A DNA stretch of 64,000 nt from Actinacidiphila glaucinigra (GTDB taxonomy: Bacteria; Actinomycetota; Actinomycetes; Streptomycetales; Streptomycetaceae): positions 110,286 to 174,285 of the forward strand of contig NZ_FZOF01000019.1 in assembly GCF_900188405.1 (NCBI RefSeq), in the 5' to 3' direction. Shown here one piece after another: positions 25,797-34,157 of this stretch (its first letter is position 1; the number at the start of each line of letters is the position of its first letter). The translations under genes were made by a program, and so were the position numbers. Under the pieces are notes generated by a model. It did not search any database. It saw only the letters and a list, made by a program, of their open reading frames with translations, and was not told the origin of the DNA.

Positions 25797-28700
25797 ATGA
25801 CCCCGGGCAGGAGAACCGCCGCGACCCACACGGCAGCGCTCGTCGCCGCCGTCGTCGGCGGGGTGCTCGGCACCGCGCCGGCCGCCCTGGCCGCCCCGCC
25901 CGTCACCCCGGCGACGGCGCCCGGCGCCGCGGACGACACCGCGGCGGCAAGCACCGCACCCGCCGTCCACCCCCGGCCGCAGTCGCTGCGCCATCGCGGT
26001 GCCGCCGTCGCCGTGCCGGACACCGCGACCCTCGTCGCCGGGCCCGGGACCGACCCCTACGCCCTTTCCGCCCTCCGCGCGATCCTGCGCGGCGCGGGCG
26101 TGACCACGCTCCACGAGGACGCGGCGAAGCCGCGCGGGCTGGTGGTGTACGCCGGCGGCGCACCGGCCGACTCCGCGCTGCGCGCCCTGGGCGCGGCTCC
26201 CATCGGGGACCTGCCCTCCGGCGGCTACCGGCTGGCCGTGGGCCGCACCGGCGGCCGCGACGTCGTGGCGCTGGACGGGGCGGGCGAGGACGGGCTGTTC
26301 CACGCGGCGCAGACGCTGCGCCAGTTGACGACCGCCGAGGGCCTGCCGGGCGTCGTCGTCCGCGACTGGCCCGCGGCCGCGACGCGCGGCGTCGCCGAGA
26401 GCTTCTACGGCGAACCGTGGACCCGGGAGCAGCGGCTCGCCCAGCTGGACTTCCTCGGCCGCACCAAGCAGAACCGCTACCTGTACGCCCCCGGCGACGA
26501 CCCCTACCGCCAGGAACGCTGGCGCGAGCCCTACCCCGCCGAGCGCCGCGCGGAGTTCCGCGAACTGTCCGAGCGGGCCCGGGCCAACCATGTGACGCCG
26601 GCGTGGGCCCTGTCGCCGGGCCAGGCCCTGTGCTTCTCCTCGCGGGAGGACCGCAGGGCGCTGCTGCGCAAGGCCGACGCGATGTGGGCCCTGGGATTCC
26701 GCGCCTTCCAGCTGCAGTTCCAGGACGTGAGCTACAGCGAGTGGCACTGCGACGCCGACGCGGACGCCTACGGCAACGGCCCCGAGGCGGCGGCCCGGGC
26801 GCAGGCCGACGTGGCCGGCGTGCTCGCCGCCCACCTGGCGGAGCGCCACGGGGCCGTCGTACCGCTGTCGCTGCTGCCGACGGAGTACTACCAGGACGGC
26901 GCCACCGAGTTCCGCCGCGAGCTGGCCCGGGTGCTCGACCCGGGGGTCGAGGTGGCGTGGACGGGCGTCGGCGTCGTCCCGGGGGAGATCACCGGGCGGC
27001 AGGTCGCCGACGCGCGGGCGGCGCTGCAGCACCCGCTGCTGACGATGGACAACTACCCGGTCAACGACTTCGCCGAGGACCGGATCTTCCTCGGCCCCTA
27101 CACCGGGCGCGAGCCCGCGGTCGCGACCGCCTCGGCGGGTCTGCTGGCCACGGCGATGCGCCAGCCCGCCGCGTCCCGGATCGCGCTGTTCACCGTGGCC
27201 GACTACGCGTGGAACCCGCGCGGATACGACCGCGCGGCCTCCTGGCGCGCCGCGATCGACGACCTGGCGGGCCCCGAACCCGGGGCGCGCGACGCGCTGC
27301 ACGCACTGGCGGGCAACCAGGCCTCCTCGGCGCTGGACGAGGGTGAGTCGGCGTATCTTCGGCCGCTCATCGCGGAGTTCCTGGACGCCTATGCCGGCGG
27401 CGGCCGGGAACGGGTGGAGAAGGCGGCCGCCCGGCTGCGCGAGGCGTTCACCACGATGCGCGGCGCCCCCGAGCGCCTGGACGGACTGGCGGGCGGTTCC
27501 TTCGGCGGCGAGGTGCGGCCGTGGCTGAGCCAGCTGGCCCGGTACGGCTCGGCGGGCGAGCACGCCGTCGACATGCTGGTCGCGTTGCGCGCCGGCGACG
27601 GCACCGGGGCGTGGAAGGACCGCCTGGCGCTGGAGCGCGCCCGCCGGCGGATAGCGAACAGCCCGGCGACCGTGGGCCACGGGGTGCTCGACCCGTTCCT
27701 GGCCAAGTCGCTCGCCACGGCGGACGCGTGGACCGGCGTGCGCACCGCAGGCCGCAAGGCCACCGCCACCCTGGGCTCGGCGCGTTCCACCGACCTGTCG
27801 CTGATGACCGACGGCAAGGACGGCACCGCCTGGGCCAGCGACGCCCCGCCGCAGCGGGACGACACCTTCGGGGTCGACCTGGGCGCCACCCGCACGATCC
27901 ACAGCGTGCGCGTCGCCATGGGCGCCGAGCAGCCCGGCCCCGAGCGCGACGACTACCTGCGCGAAGCGGTGCTGGAGTACTCGGCGGGCGACGAGGGCGG
28001 CTGGCGGACCGCCGCCACGGTGAACGACGACCGCACGGTGACCGCGCGGCTGCCCGAGGGCACCCGGGCCCGGTACGTGCGGCTGCGCGCGACCGCGCCG
28101 CAGGAGAACGCCGTGTCGGTACGGGAGTTCACCGTCACCACGGAGGACGACGGCGCCTCCGGTGTCTACGCGGCCGACCCCTCGGCCCTGGCGGCCTCCG
28201 ACGGCGACGCCACGACCACCGTCCGCGTGCCCGCCGAAGGGCTGACCCTGGAGTACGGCTCGGCCCGCCCGCTGGAGGCGCTGACCGTGCTCACCGACAC
28301 CGGGCCGGGGGCCGCGGGGTCGGTGGAGGTGCGGGTGCCCGGCCAGGGCTGGCGCCGGCTCGGTGCGCTGGGCGGCGGCTGGACCGAACTGCCCGCGCAG
28401 GGCCTGCGGGCCGAGGCGGTCCGGGTCACCCCCTCGGCGGGGGCCCACCCGCCGGTCGTGCACGAAGTCGTGCCCTGGTACGCGGACCGGCCCGCGGCCC
28501 GGATGACGCTGGACCGCACGGAGACCGACCTCGAACTCGGCGGCGCCCCCGCGACCGTCACGGCGGAGCTGACCGACGCCTCGCCCTCGGCGGCCACGGT
28601 GTCGCTGACCGCCGAGGCCCCGAAGGGCGTCGAGGCCGTGACACCCGGTGAGGTCGAACTGCCGCGCGGCGGCAAGGTCGTGGTGCCGGTGCGGCTCTCC

Positions 28701-29207
28701 CTGCCCGTGGACGGCGTGCCCGGCGTGTACGAGGTGCCGCTGGCGTTCCGCGCCGAGGGCCGCACCGTGCGGCAGACCGTCACCGTGCACGCCTATCCGC
28801 GCACCGGTGGCCCGGACCTCGCAGCGGGCGCCCCGGCCACCTCCTCCGGCGACGAGACGGCGGACTTCCCGGCCTCGGCGCTGACCGACGGCGACCCCGC
28901 GACCCGCTGGTCCTCTCCGGTGCAGGACGACGCCTGGGTGCAGGCCGAACTGCCGCGGGCCACCAGGGTCGGCCGGGTCGTGCTGCGCTGGCAGGACGCG
29001 TACGCCTCCCGCTACACGGTCCTGACCTCGGCCGACGGGCAGAGCTGGCACACCGCGGCGGTGGTCTCCGACGGCCGCGGCGGCACCGAGTCCGTACGGC
29101 TGGAGGCCCCGTCCGACGCGCGCTTCATCCGCGTGCAGGGGCTGGAGCGCGGCACCAAGTACGGCTACTCGCTGTACTCGATGCAGGCGTACGCCGTCAC
29201 CGGCTGA
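25797..29207 (+). CDS. Secreted GH84 beta-N-acetylhexosaminidase with F5/8-type C domains
   Basis: 1136-residue exported glycosidase. Signal peptide 1-32 (PAALA-AP), a GH20b-like alpha/beta domain (about 55-190), then the GH84 catalytic barrel beginning GVAESFYGEPW (199-208) with YLYAPGDDPYR and REPYP typical of the family. Downstream are a helical region, then discoidin (F5/8C) folds around 660-790 and at the C-terminus (DLAAGAPATSS onward). Likely removes beta-linked GlcNAc from glycans outside the cell. Oddity: the catalytic Asp-Asp pair of GH84 appears here as Gln309-Asp310 (QFQDVSYSEW). ATG 25797 fits the signal peptide and a near-leaderless promoter; ATG 25782 is possible. Confidence 0.88.
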   Translation: MTPGRRTAATHTAALVAAVVGGVLGTAPAALAAPPVTPATAPGAADDTAAASTAPAVHPRPQSLRHRGAAVAVPDTATLVAGPGTDPYALSALRAILRGAGVTTLHEDAAKPRGLVVYAGGAPADSALRALGAAPIGDLPSGGYRLAVGRTGGRDVVALDGAGEDGLFHAAQTLRQLTTAEGLPGVVVRDWPAAATRGVAESFYGEPWTREQRLAQLDFLGRTKQNRYLYAPGDDPYRQERWREPYPAERRAEFRELSERARANHVTPAWALSPGQALCFSSREDRRALLRKADAMWALGFRAFQLQFQDVSYSEWHCDADADAYGNGPEAAARAQADVAGVLAAHLAERHGAVVPLSLLPTEYYQDGATEFRRELARVLDPGVEVAWTGVGVVPGEITGRQVADARAALQHPLLTMDNYPVNDFAEDRIFLGPYTGREPAVATASAGLLATAMRQPAASRIALFTVADYAWNPRGYDRAASWRAAIDDLAGPEPGARDALHALAGNQASSALDEGESAYLRPLIAEFLDAYAGGGRERVEKAAARLREAFTTMRGAPERLDGLAGGSFGGEVRPWLSQLARYGSAGEHAVDMLVALRAGDGTGAWKDRLALERARRRIANSPATVGHGVLDPFLAKSLATADAWTGVRTAGRKATATLGSARSTDLSLMTDGKDGTAWASDAPPQRDDTFGVDLGATRTIHSVRVAMGAEQPGPERDDYLREAVLEYSAGDEGGWRTAATVNDDRTVTARLPEGTRARYVRLRATAPQENAVSVREFTVTTEDDGASGVYAADPSALAASDGDATTTVRVPAEGLTLEYGSARPLEALTVLTDTGPGAAGSVEVRVPGQGWRRLGALGGGWTELPAQGLRAEAVRVTPSAGAHPPVVHEVVPWYADRPAARMTLDRTETDLELGGAPATVTAELTDASPSAATVSLTAEAPKGVEAVTPGEVELPRGGKVVVPVRLSLPVDGVPGVYEVPLAFRAEGRTVRQTVTVHAYPRTGGPDLAAGAPATSSGDETADFPASALTDGDPATRWSSPVQDDAWVQAELPRATRVGRVVLRWQDAYASRYTVLTSADGQSWHTAAVVSDGRGGTESVRLEAPSDARFIRVQGLERGTKYGYSLYSMQAYAVTG

Positions 29208-29278
29208 CCCGGCACCGTCCGCCCTTCCCAACCCGCCGCCCTCCGGGGGCCGTTGCGCTACGGACGCGCGGGTGTCAC

Positions 29279-29308
29279 TATTCACTCAGTACATGTATTG
29301 AGTGAATA
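29279..29308. promoter_or_regulatory. 30-bp AT-rich palindromic operator of the PadR unit
   Basis: Ten-base perfect arms TATTCACTCA (29279-29288) and TGAGTGAATA (29299-29308) flank GTACATGTAT, whose core TACATGTA is itself a palindrome. The whole 30 bp has one mismatched pair. It ends just before the ribosome-binding site of the padR gene. A possible promoter, TTGCGC (29253-29258), N17, CACTAT (29276-29281), overlaps it. This is a likely PadR autorepression site. Confidence 0.75.
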
Positions 29309-29324
29309 GAAGGGGGGACGTCGC

Positions 29325-29864
29325 ATGAGCACCGGCAACGTCCTGCTGGGTCTGCTCGCCGCCGGTCCGGGCCACGGCTACGACCTCAAGCGGCGGCACG
29401 ACGAACGCTTCCCCGAAGCCCGCCCCCTCGCGTACGGACAGGTCTACACGAGCCTGCAGCGCCTGGTGCGCGACGGCCTCGCCGAGGTCGACGCCACGGA
29501 GAGCGACGGCGGCCCGGAGCGCACCACCTACCGGCTCACCGAGCGGGGCTCGCTGACCCTGCGGACCTGGCTCGGCGAACCCGTACCGCCCGCGCCCGTC
29601 AGCGCGGCCAACGAGATCTTCGCCAAGGTCACGGCGATCATCGCCTCCGGCTTCGGCGACCCGGCCGCCTTCCTGCGCCTCCAGCGCGCCGCCCACCTCG
29701 CGCGGATGCGCGAGCTCACCGCCGTGAAGACCGTGGCCGGCGCCCCGCTGTCGGCCGTGCTCTCCGCCGACTACGCCCTCACCCATCTCGACGCCGACCT
29801 GCGCTGGATGGACAACGCCGCGCAGCGCCTCGGCGCACTGGCCGAGGAGGTCACCTCAGCATGA
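29325..29864 (+). CDS. PadR-family transcriptional regulator
   Basis: 179-residue PadR repressor. The N-terminal winged helix shows the family pattern LLGLLAAGPGHGYDLKRRHDERF, GQVYTSLQRLVRDGLAEV and TYRLTERG; the C-terminal helical part (about 95-179) is the dimerisation/ligand region of PadR subfamily s1/Vir type. AGGGGGG lies 8 nt before the ATG. It overlaps the ABC ATPase by ATGA, and a palindrome sits in its promoter, so it likely represses its own operon and is relieved by a compound the transporter exports. Confidence 0.92.
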   Translation: MSTGNVLLGLLAAGPGHGYDLKRRHDERFPEARPLAYGQVYTSLQRLVRDGLAEVDATESDGGPERTTYRLTERGSLTLRTWLGEPVPPAPVSAANEIFAKVTAIIASGFGDPAAFLRLQRAAHLARMRELTAVKTVAGAPLSAVLSADYALTHLDADLRWMDNAAQRLGALAEEVTSA

Positions 29865-30556
29865 CGACACCTCTGATCGAGGCCCGCGGCCTCGTCAAGC
29901 GGTACGGCACCACCGACGCGTTGCGCGGCGCCTCGCTGCGCCTGCTGCCCGGGGAGGTGCTGGCCGTCACCGGACCGAGCGGCAGCGGGAAGTCCACCCT
30001 GCTGCACTGCATGGCGGGGATCGTCCGGCCCGACGAGGGCGAGGTCCGCTACGGCGCCGAGCGCCTCGACCAGGCGGGCGAGAACCGCCGCTCCACCCTG
30101 CGGCGCACCGACTTCGGCGTCGTCTTCCAGTTCGGGCAGTTGGTCGGCGAACTGACCGCCCTCGACAACGTGGCCCTGCCGCTGCTGCTGGCCGGGACCT
30201 CGCGCGCCGCGGCCCACAAGAGCGCCGGCACCTGGCTGGAGCGCTTCGGCGTCCTCGGCCAGGCAGGACTGCGCCCCGGTGAGATGTCCGGCGGCCAGGG
30301 CCAGCGCGTCGCCCTGGCCCGCGCCATGGTCACCGCGCCCAAGGCGGTCTTCGCGGACGAGCCGACCGGTGCCCTGGACTCCCTGGCCGGCGAGCAGGTC
30401 ATGACCGCCCTCGTCCACGCCGCCCGCGAGTCCGGCACCTCCGTGCTGCTCGTCACCCACGACGCCCAGATCGCGGCGTACGCGGACCGTGAGGCGACCG
30501 TCCGGGACGGCGTCGTCGAGACCGAGGACGAGCCCGCCGCGGAGGTGACCCGGTGA
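29861..30556 (+). CDS. ABC transporter ATP-binding protein (MacB/LolD type)
   Basis: 231-residue ATPase. Walker A GPSGSGKST, Q-loop in VVFQFGQLVGEL, signature MSGGQGQRVALARAM, Walker B AVFADEPTGALD, and switch His in LLVTHD. The subgroup is that of FtsX/MacB-like exporters. It overlaps padR by 4 nt and the permease by 4 nt, so the three genes are translationally coupled. Confidence 0.93.
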   Translation: MTTPLIEARGLVKRYGTTDALRGASLRLLPGEVLAVTGPSGSGKSTLLHCMAGIVRPDEGEVRYGAERLDQAGENRRSTLRRTDFGVVFQFGQLVGELTALDNVALPLLLAGTSRAAAHKSAGTWLERFGVLGQAGLRPGEMSGGQGQRVALARAMVTAPKAVFADEPTGALDSLAGEQVMTALVHAARESGTSVLLVTHDAQIAAYADREATVRDGVVETEDEPAAEVTR

Positions 30557-31968
30557 GCGCGCTGCGCTCGGACGCCCTCCTGGCCTGGGCCATGCTGCGC
30601 GGCTCCCCGCGCAGCGAGCGGTGGCGCCTCGCGCTGACCGGGCTGGGCGCGGCCCTGGGAACGGGCTTCGCGCTCGCGGCCGCGGTCGTGGCGGTGATCG
30701 GCACCCGGTACGGGGGCGGGCCTCCCTCGTACACCAACGGCCTGCTCAACGAGGGCGGCCTGCGGCCGGGGGTGATCACGGCCCTGCTGCTGCTCATCGT
30801 GCCGGTGCTGGCCTTCGTCGGGCAGTGCACACGGATCGGCGCCCTGCAGCGCGAGCGGCGGTTCGCCGCGCTGCGGCTGGCCGGGGCCACCCCGCGCCAG
30901 GTCCGGCGGATCGGCGCCCTGGAGACGGCCGCCGCGTGCGGCGTCGGGTCGCTGGCGGGTCTGACCGGCTTCCTGGCGCTGCGGCTGGTCCTGCACGCGG
31001 GTCAGCAAGCCGGCGGCGGGGACGGCGGCCCGCAGCAGCGTGCCCTGACCTGGCCGACCGACGTACCGGTGCCGTGGGCGGCGTTCCTCGCGGTGGTGCT
31101 GGGCCTGCCCCTGCTGGCGACCCTGGAGGCGTGGTTCACCCTGCGTCGGGCGGCCACCGATCCGCTGGGGGCGGCCGTGCGGCGGCGCCGCCCGCGGCGC
31201 TTCCGCAGGGTCAGGCTGCTGCCGGGCCCGCTGGCCCTGCTGGCGGCCACCGGGCTCCTGCTGATGGCGATGTCCAGGAAGCTCGGCCCCGACACGCCGT
31301 TCTTCGCGGCCACGGGCCTCGTCCTGCCCCTGTACCTCTTCGGGCTGCTGACCAGCTCCGCCGGGATGGCCGCCGCCATGGGGCGGCTGGCCTCGCGGTC
31401 CGGCCGCCCGGCCCTGATGATCGCCGGCAAGCGGCTGCGGGCGGACCCGTGGGCGGCGTCCCGGGCGCACACGGCGGTGATGCTCGCGGCCCTGATCGGG
31501 GTGGGGTACCTCACCGTACGGCGGGTGGCCCTCGACGCGCTGCGGGCCGAGCCCGAGCACCACCCCGACCTCGCCTTCTACGTCGGCGGGTACAACCTGG
31601 CCGGGCTCGCGCTGCTCATCGGCGTCGCCGTCACCATCAGCGGGCTGGCGGTGAGCGTCGCCGAGTCGCTGACGGCCCGGCGCCGGACGCTGGCTGCACT
31701 GGCCGCGGCCGGGACCCCGCGGAAGGTGCTGCGCCGGGCGGTGCTGCTGGAGACCGCGCTGCCCCTGGCACCGGCGATCGTGCTCAGTGCGGCCTGCGGC
31801 CTGGCGGTCACGGGCCCGTTTCTGGTCGCCCGGGCGTGGAGCGCGCGTCCCCTGCTGGAGGCCGCGCTGCTCGCGGGCGGTCTGCTGGCCGCGTCCCTGC
31901 TGGCCACGGCCGCCTCACTGCCGCTGCTGCGCTACAGCGTCCACCCGGCGCAGCTGCGCTACGAGTAG
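30553..31968 (+). CDS. ABC transporter permease (FtsX-like)
   Basis: 471-residue integral membrane protein with about eight to ten helices and FtsX-type segments (helix, large loop, three helices, repeated). RLAGATPRQVRRIGALE and LAAAGTPRKVLRRAVLLE are the paired coupling-helix motifs of FtsX/MacB permeases that contact the ATPase. GTG start overlapping the ATPase stop. Together with the PadR regulator it resembles inducible export or antimicrobial/envelope-stress systems; substrate unknown. Confidence 0.9.
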   Translation: MSALRSDALLAWAMLRGSPRSERWRLALTGLGAALGTGFALAAAVVAVIGTRYGGGPPSYTNGLLNEGGLRPGVITALLLLIVPVLAFVGQCTRIGALQRERRFAALRLAGATPRQVRRIGALETAAACGVGSLAGLTGFLALRLVLHAGQQAGGGDGGPQQRALTWPTDVPVPWAAFLAVVLGLPLLATLEAWFTLRRAATDPLGAAVRRRRPRRFRRVRLLPGPLALLAATGLLLMAMSRKLGPDTPFFAATGLVLPLYLFGLLTSSAGMAAAMGRLASRSGRPALMIAGKRLRADPWAASRAHTAVMLAALIGVGYLTVRRVALDALRAEPEHHPDLAFYVGGYNLAGLALLIGVAVTISGLAVSVAESLTARRRTLAALAAAGTPRKVLRRAVLLETALPLAPAIVLSAACGLAVTGPFLVARAWSARPLLEAALLAGGLLAASLLATAASLPLLRYSVHPAQLRYE

Positions 31969-31989
31969 CGGCGCGCGGGGCGCGGAGAG

Positions 31990-32026
31990 GGGCCCCGGAC
32001 CGGCACGGGGGTGCGGTCCGGGGCCC
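31990..32026. terminator. 13-bp hairpin between convergent genes
   Basis: Arms 31990-32002 and 32014-32026 are complementary around an 11-nt loop, lying between the permease stop and the stop of the convergent HNH gene. Confidence 0.75.
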
Positions 32027-32070
32027 TGAGCCCGGTCCGGGACGGTTCAGGACAACACGAAGGCCCGGTC

Positions 32071-32607
32071 TCAGGCGGATATGCCGTCGATCCGGGCCAT
32101 GGCGTCCTCCGCGCCGAATGGCTGCAGGTATGGCAGCCAGCGCGGGTCCCTATGCCCCGTCCCGATGATCCGCCAGGCGAGGCCCGACGGCGGGGCGGGT
32201 TGGTGGCGCATCCGCCAGCCGAGCTCGGCGACATGGCGGTCGGCCTTGAGATGGTTGCACCTGCGGCATGCCGCGACCACGTTGTCCCACGTGTGCTGGC
32301 CTCCGCGGCTGCGCGGGATCACGTGGTCGACGCTGGTTGCGACGGCTCCGCAGTACGCGCACCGGCCGCCGTCCCGGGCGAACAGCGCCCGCCGGGTCAG
32401 GGGCACGGGGCCGCGAAAGGGGACTCGGACGAACTTGGTGAGCTTGACGACACTCGGGGCGGGGACAGTACAGGTCGCGCTGTGCATATAGGCGCCGGAT
32501 TCCTCGAGGCACACGGCCTTCTTGTTCAGCACGAGGATGAGCGCGCGGCGGAGCGGTACGACGCCGAGCGGCTCGTACGACGCGTTGAGGACCAGGACAT
32601 GCGGCAC
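32071..32607 (-). CDS. HNH endonuclease
   Basis: 178-residue HNH-family nuclease. The motif is CAYCG, then SVDHVIPRSRGGQHTWDNVVAACRRCNHLK: two CxxC zinc knuckles, the DH of the first His and the N/H of the betabetaalpha-metal fold. The N-terminus VLVLNASYEPL is typical of the stand-alone HNH proteins common in actinobacteria. GTG start with GGAGG 6 nt upstream. No methylase, terminase or intein lies next to it, so a restriction or phage role has no contextual support. Confidence 0.88.
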   Translation of the reverse strand: MPHVLVLNASYEPLGVVPLRRALILVLNKKAVCLEESGAYMHSATCTVPAPSVVKLTKFVRVPFRGPVPLTRRALFARDGGRCAYCGAVATSVDHVIPRSRGGQHTWDNVVAACRRCNHLKADRHVAELGWRMRHQPAPPSGLAWRIIGTGHRDPRWLPYLQPFGAEDAMARIDGISA

Positions 32608-32840
32608 GGGTGCCTCCTTTTACGCCGGCGGCGCGTGGCTCGCGCCGGGACGATCTGCCCACAGTCTCTCCGGAAGCCCGGTCACGGCGCCACCATGACC
32701 GGGTAACGGAGCGAGGGTGTTTTCAACCACACCCCCTCTACATGCCCTGAATCACCGCACGTCGCGCTCGAACAGCACAACGGGACACATCGCCTCCCCC
32801 GTTAGTGTGGGAAGCCTGCCCAACCCGGAGGTTTCCGCCC

Positions 32841-33899
32841 GTGCCCCCATCGCCGTCCACCGCCACGACGATCGACGACGCCCAGAAGAGCGCTACCGAC
32901 GCCGCCGACTACATCAGCCAGAACTGGGCGGACTGGCTGTCCGCCGGGCTGCGCATCCTGCTGATCCTGGTGATCGCGCTGGTGCTGCGGTCGGTGGTCC
33001 GCCGCATGATCACCAAGTTCATCGAGCGCATGAACCGCGGCGCCGAGGTCGCGGCGACGAGCGCGCTGGGCGGACTGCTGGTCAACGCCGAGCGGCGGCG
33101 GCAGCGCAGCGAGGCGATCGGCTCGGTGCTGCGCAGCGTGGCCTCGTTCGTGATCATGGGGACGGCGGCGCTGACCGTGCTGTCCGTACTGAAGATCAAC
33201 CTGGCTCCGCTGCTGGCCAGCGCGGGTGTGGCCGGTGTGGCCATCGGCTTCGGCGCGCGGAACCTGGTGACCGACTTCCTCTCCGGCGTCTTCATGATCC
33301 TGGAGGACCAGTACGGCGTCGGGGACGTCATCGACGCGGGCGTCGCCAGCGGCACCGTGGTCGAGGTCGGGCTGCGGGTGACCAAGCTGCGCGGCGACAA
33401 CGGCGAGATCTGGTACATCCGCAACGGCGAGGTCAAGCGGATCGGCAACCTCAGCCAGGGCTGGGCGACGGCCGTGGTGGACGTCCAGGTCGGCTACGGG
33501 GAGGACCTGGACCGGGCCCGCACGGTGATCGAGGAGGCCGCGGCCGCGATGGCCAAGGACCAGCCGTGGGACGAGGTGCTCTGGGAGCCGGTCCAGGTGC
33601 TGGGCCTGGAGTCGGTGACCTCCGACTCGGTCCTGATCCAGGCGCAGGTCAAGACCATGCCGGGCAAGTCGGCGGCGGTCGCCCGGGAGCTGCGCTGGCG
33701 GATCAAGCGGGCCTTCGACGCGGCCGGGATCGCGATCGTCGGCGGCACCCCGCAGGCCGTGGAGGAGGACGAGCCCGCCGACCCCTCGGCCGCCGTCGCC
33801 CCGCCGTCGGCGCTCGCCAACCCCGCCTCCCCGCAGGCCCTGGCGGCCCAGCCGCTGACCCCCGCGCAGGCGTCCTCCCAGCCGAGCACCCTCAAGTAG
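32841..33899 (+). CDS. Small-conductance mechanosensitive channel (MscS family)
   Basis: 352-residue MscS-type channel that releases solutes under hypo-osmotic stress. Three N-terminal helices (about 35-60, 95-118, 122-150), pore helix APLLASAGVAGVAIGFGARNLVTDFLSG, then the beta domain (LEDQYGVGDVI) and the cytoplasmic vestibule to about 300, followed by an Ala/Pro-rich tail. The GTG at 32841 is used because GGAGG lies 9 nt upstream; the ATG at 32805 has none. It is monocistronic, with a strong terminator. Confidence 0.92.
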   Translation: MPPSPSTATTIDDAQKSATDAADYISQNWADWLSAGLRILLILVIALVLRSVVRRMITKFIERMNRGAEVAATSALGGLLVNAERRRQRSEAIGSVLRSVASFVIMGTAALTVLSVLKINLAPLLASAGVAGVAIGFGARNLVTDFLSGVFMILEDQYGVGDVIDAGVASGTVVEVGLRVTKLRGDNGEIWYIRNGEVKRIGNLSQGWATAVVDVQVGYGEDLDRARTVIEEAAAAMAKDQPWDEVLWEPVQVLGLESVTSDSVLIQAQVKTMPGKSAAVARELRWRIKRAFDAAGIAIVGGTPQAVEEDEPADPSAAVAPPSALANPASPQALAAQPLTPAQASSQPSTLK

Positions 33900-33916
33900 C
33901 GAACGCCGCCCCCCCA

Positions 33917-33947
33917 GGGGCGCCGGGCACCGCCCGGCGCCCCTTTT
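33917..33947 (+). terminator. Rho-independent terminator of the MscS gene
   Basis: Twelve-base perfect arms 33917-33928 and 33932-33943 around ACC, followed by TTTT. Confidence 0.9.
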
Positions 33948-33999
33948 CCGTGTCCCCGCGCGACCGGTAACGCTTTGGCGGCGACCTCGCGAACCGCCC

Positions 34000-34028
34000 T
34001 TGACGCTCCGGCTACGGGCGCCTACCTT
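34000..34028 (+). promoter_or_regulatory. HrdB-like promoter of the csn operon
   Basis: TTGACG (34000-34005), 17-nt spacer, TACCTT (34023-34028). Near-consensus for the vegetative sigma factor. Transcription would begin near 34035, just upstream of the palindromic operator. Confidence 0.8.
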
Positions 34029-34041
34029 GCCTTTCACCAAC

Positions 34042-34054
34042 AGGAAAGTTTCCT
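34042..34054. promoter_or_regulatory. CsnR-type operator palindrome AGGAAAGTTTCCT
   Basis: AGGAAA and TTTCCT are perfect inverted half-sites around a single G. The site lies about 7 nt downstream of the expected transcription start, where a bound ROK repressor would block elongation. It matches the palindrome I recall for CsnR regulation in S. coelicolor. Confidence 0.82.
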
Positions 34055-34157
34055 AACTACCAACAGGGGGCACACCCGCCCCTCTGACCCCACCCAGCCC
34101 ACCAGCCCCGTGCCGTAGCCTGCGGCGCGAGCCGTCACGACGAGGGAGGACGAGACC

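Noticed and set aside
32071..32607. HNH protein as a restriction or phage gene
   Set aside because: No methylase, terminase or other phage genes nearby; this stand-alone type is common in actinobacterial chromosomes.
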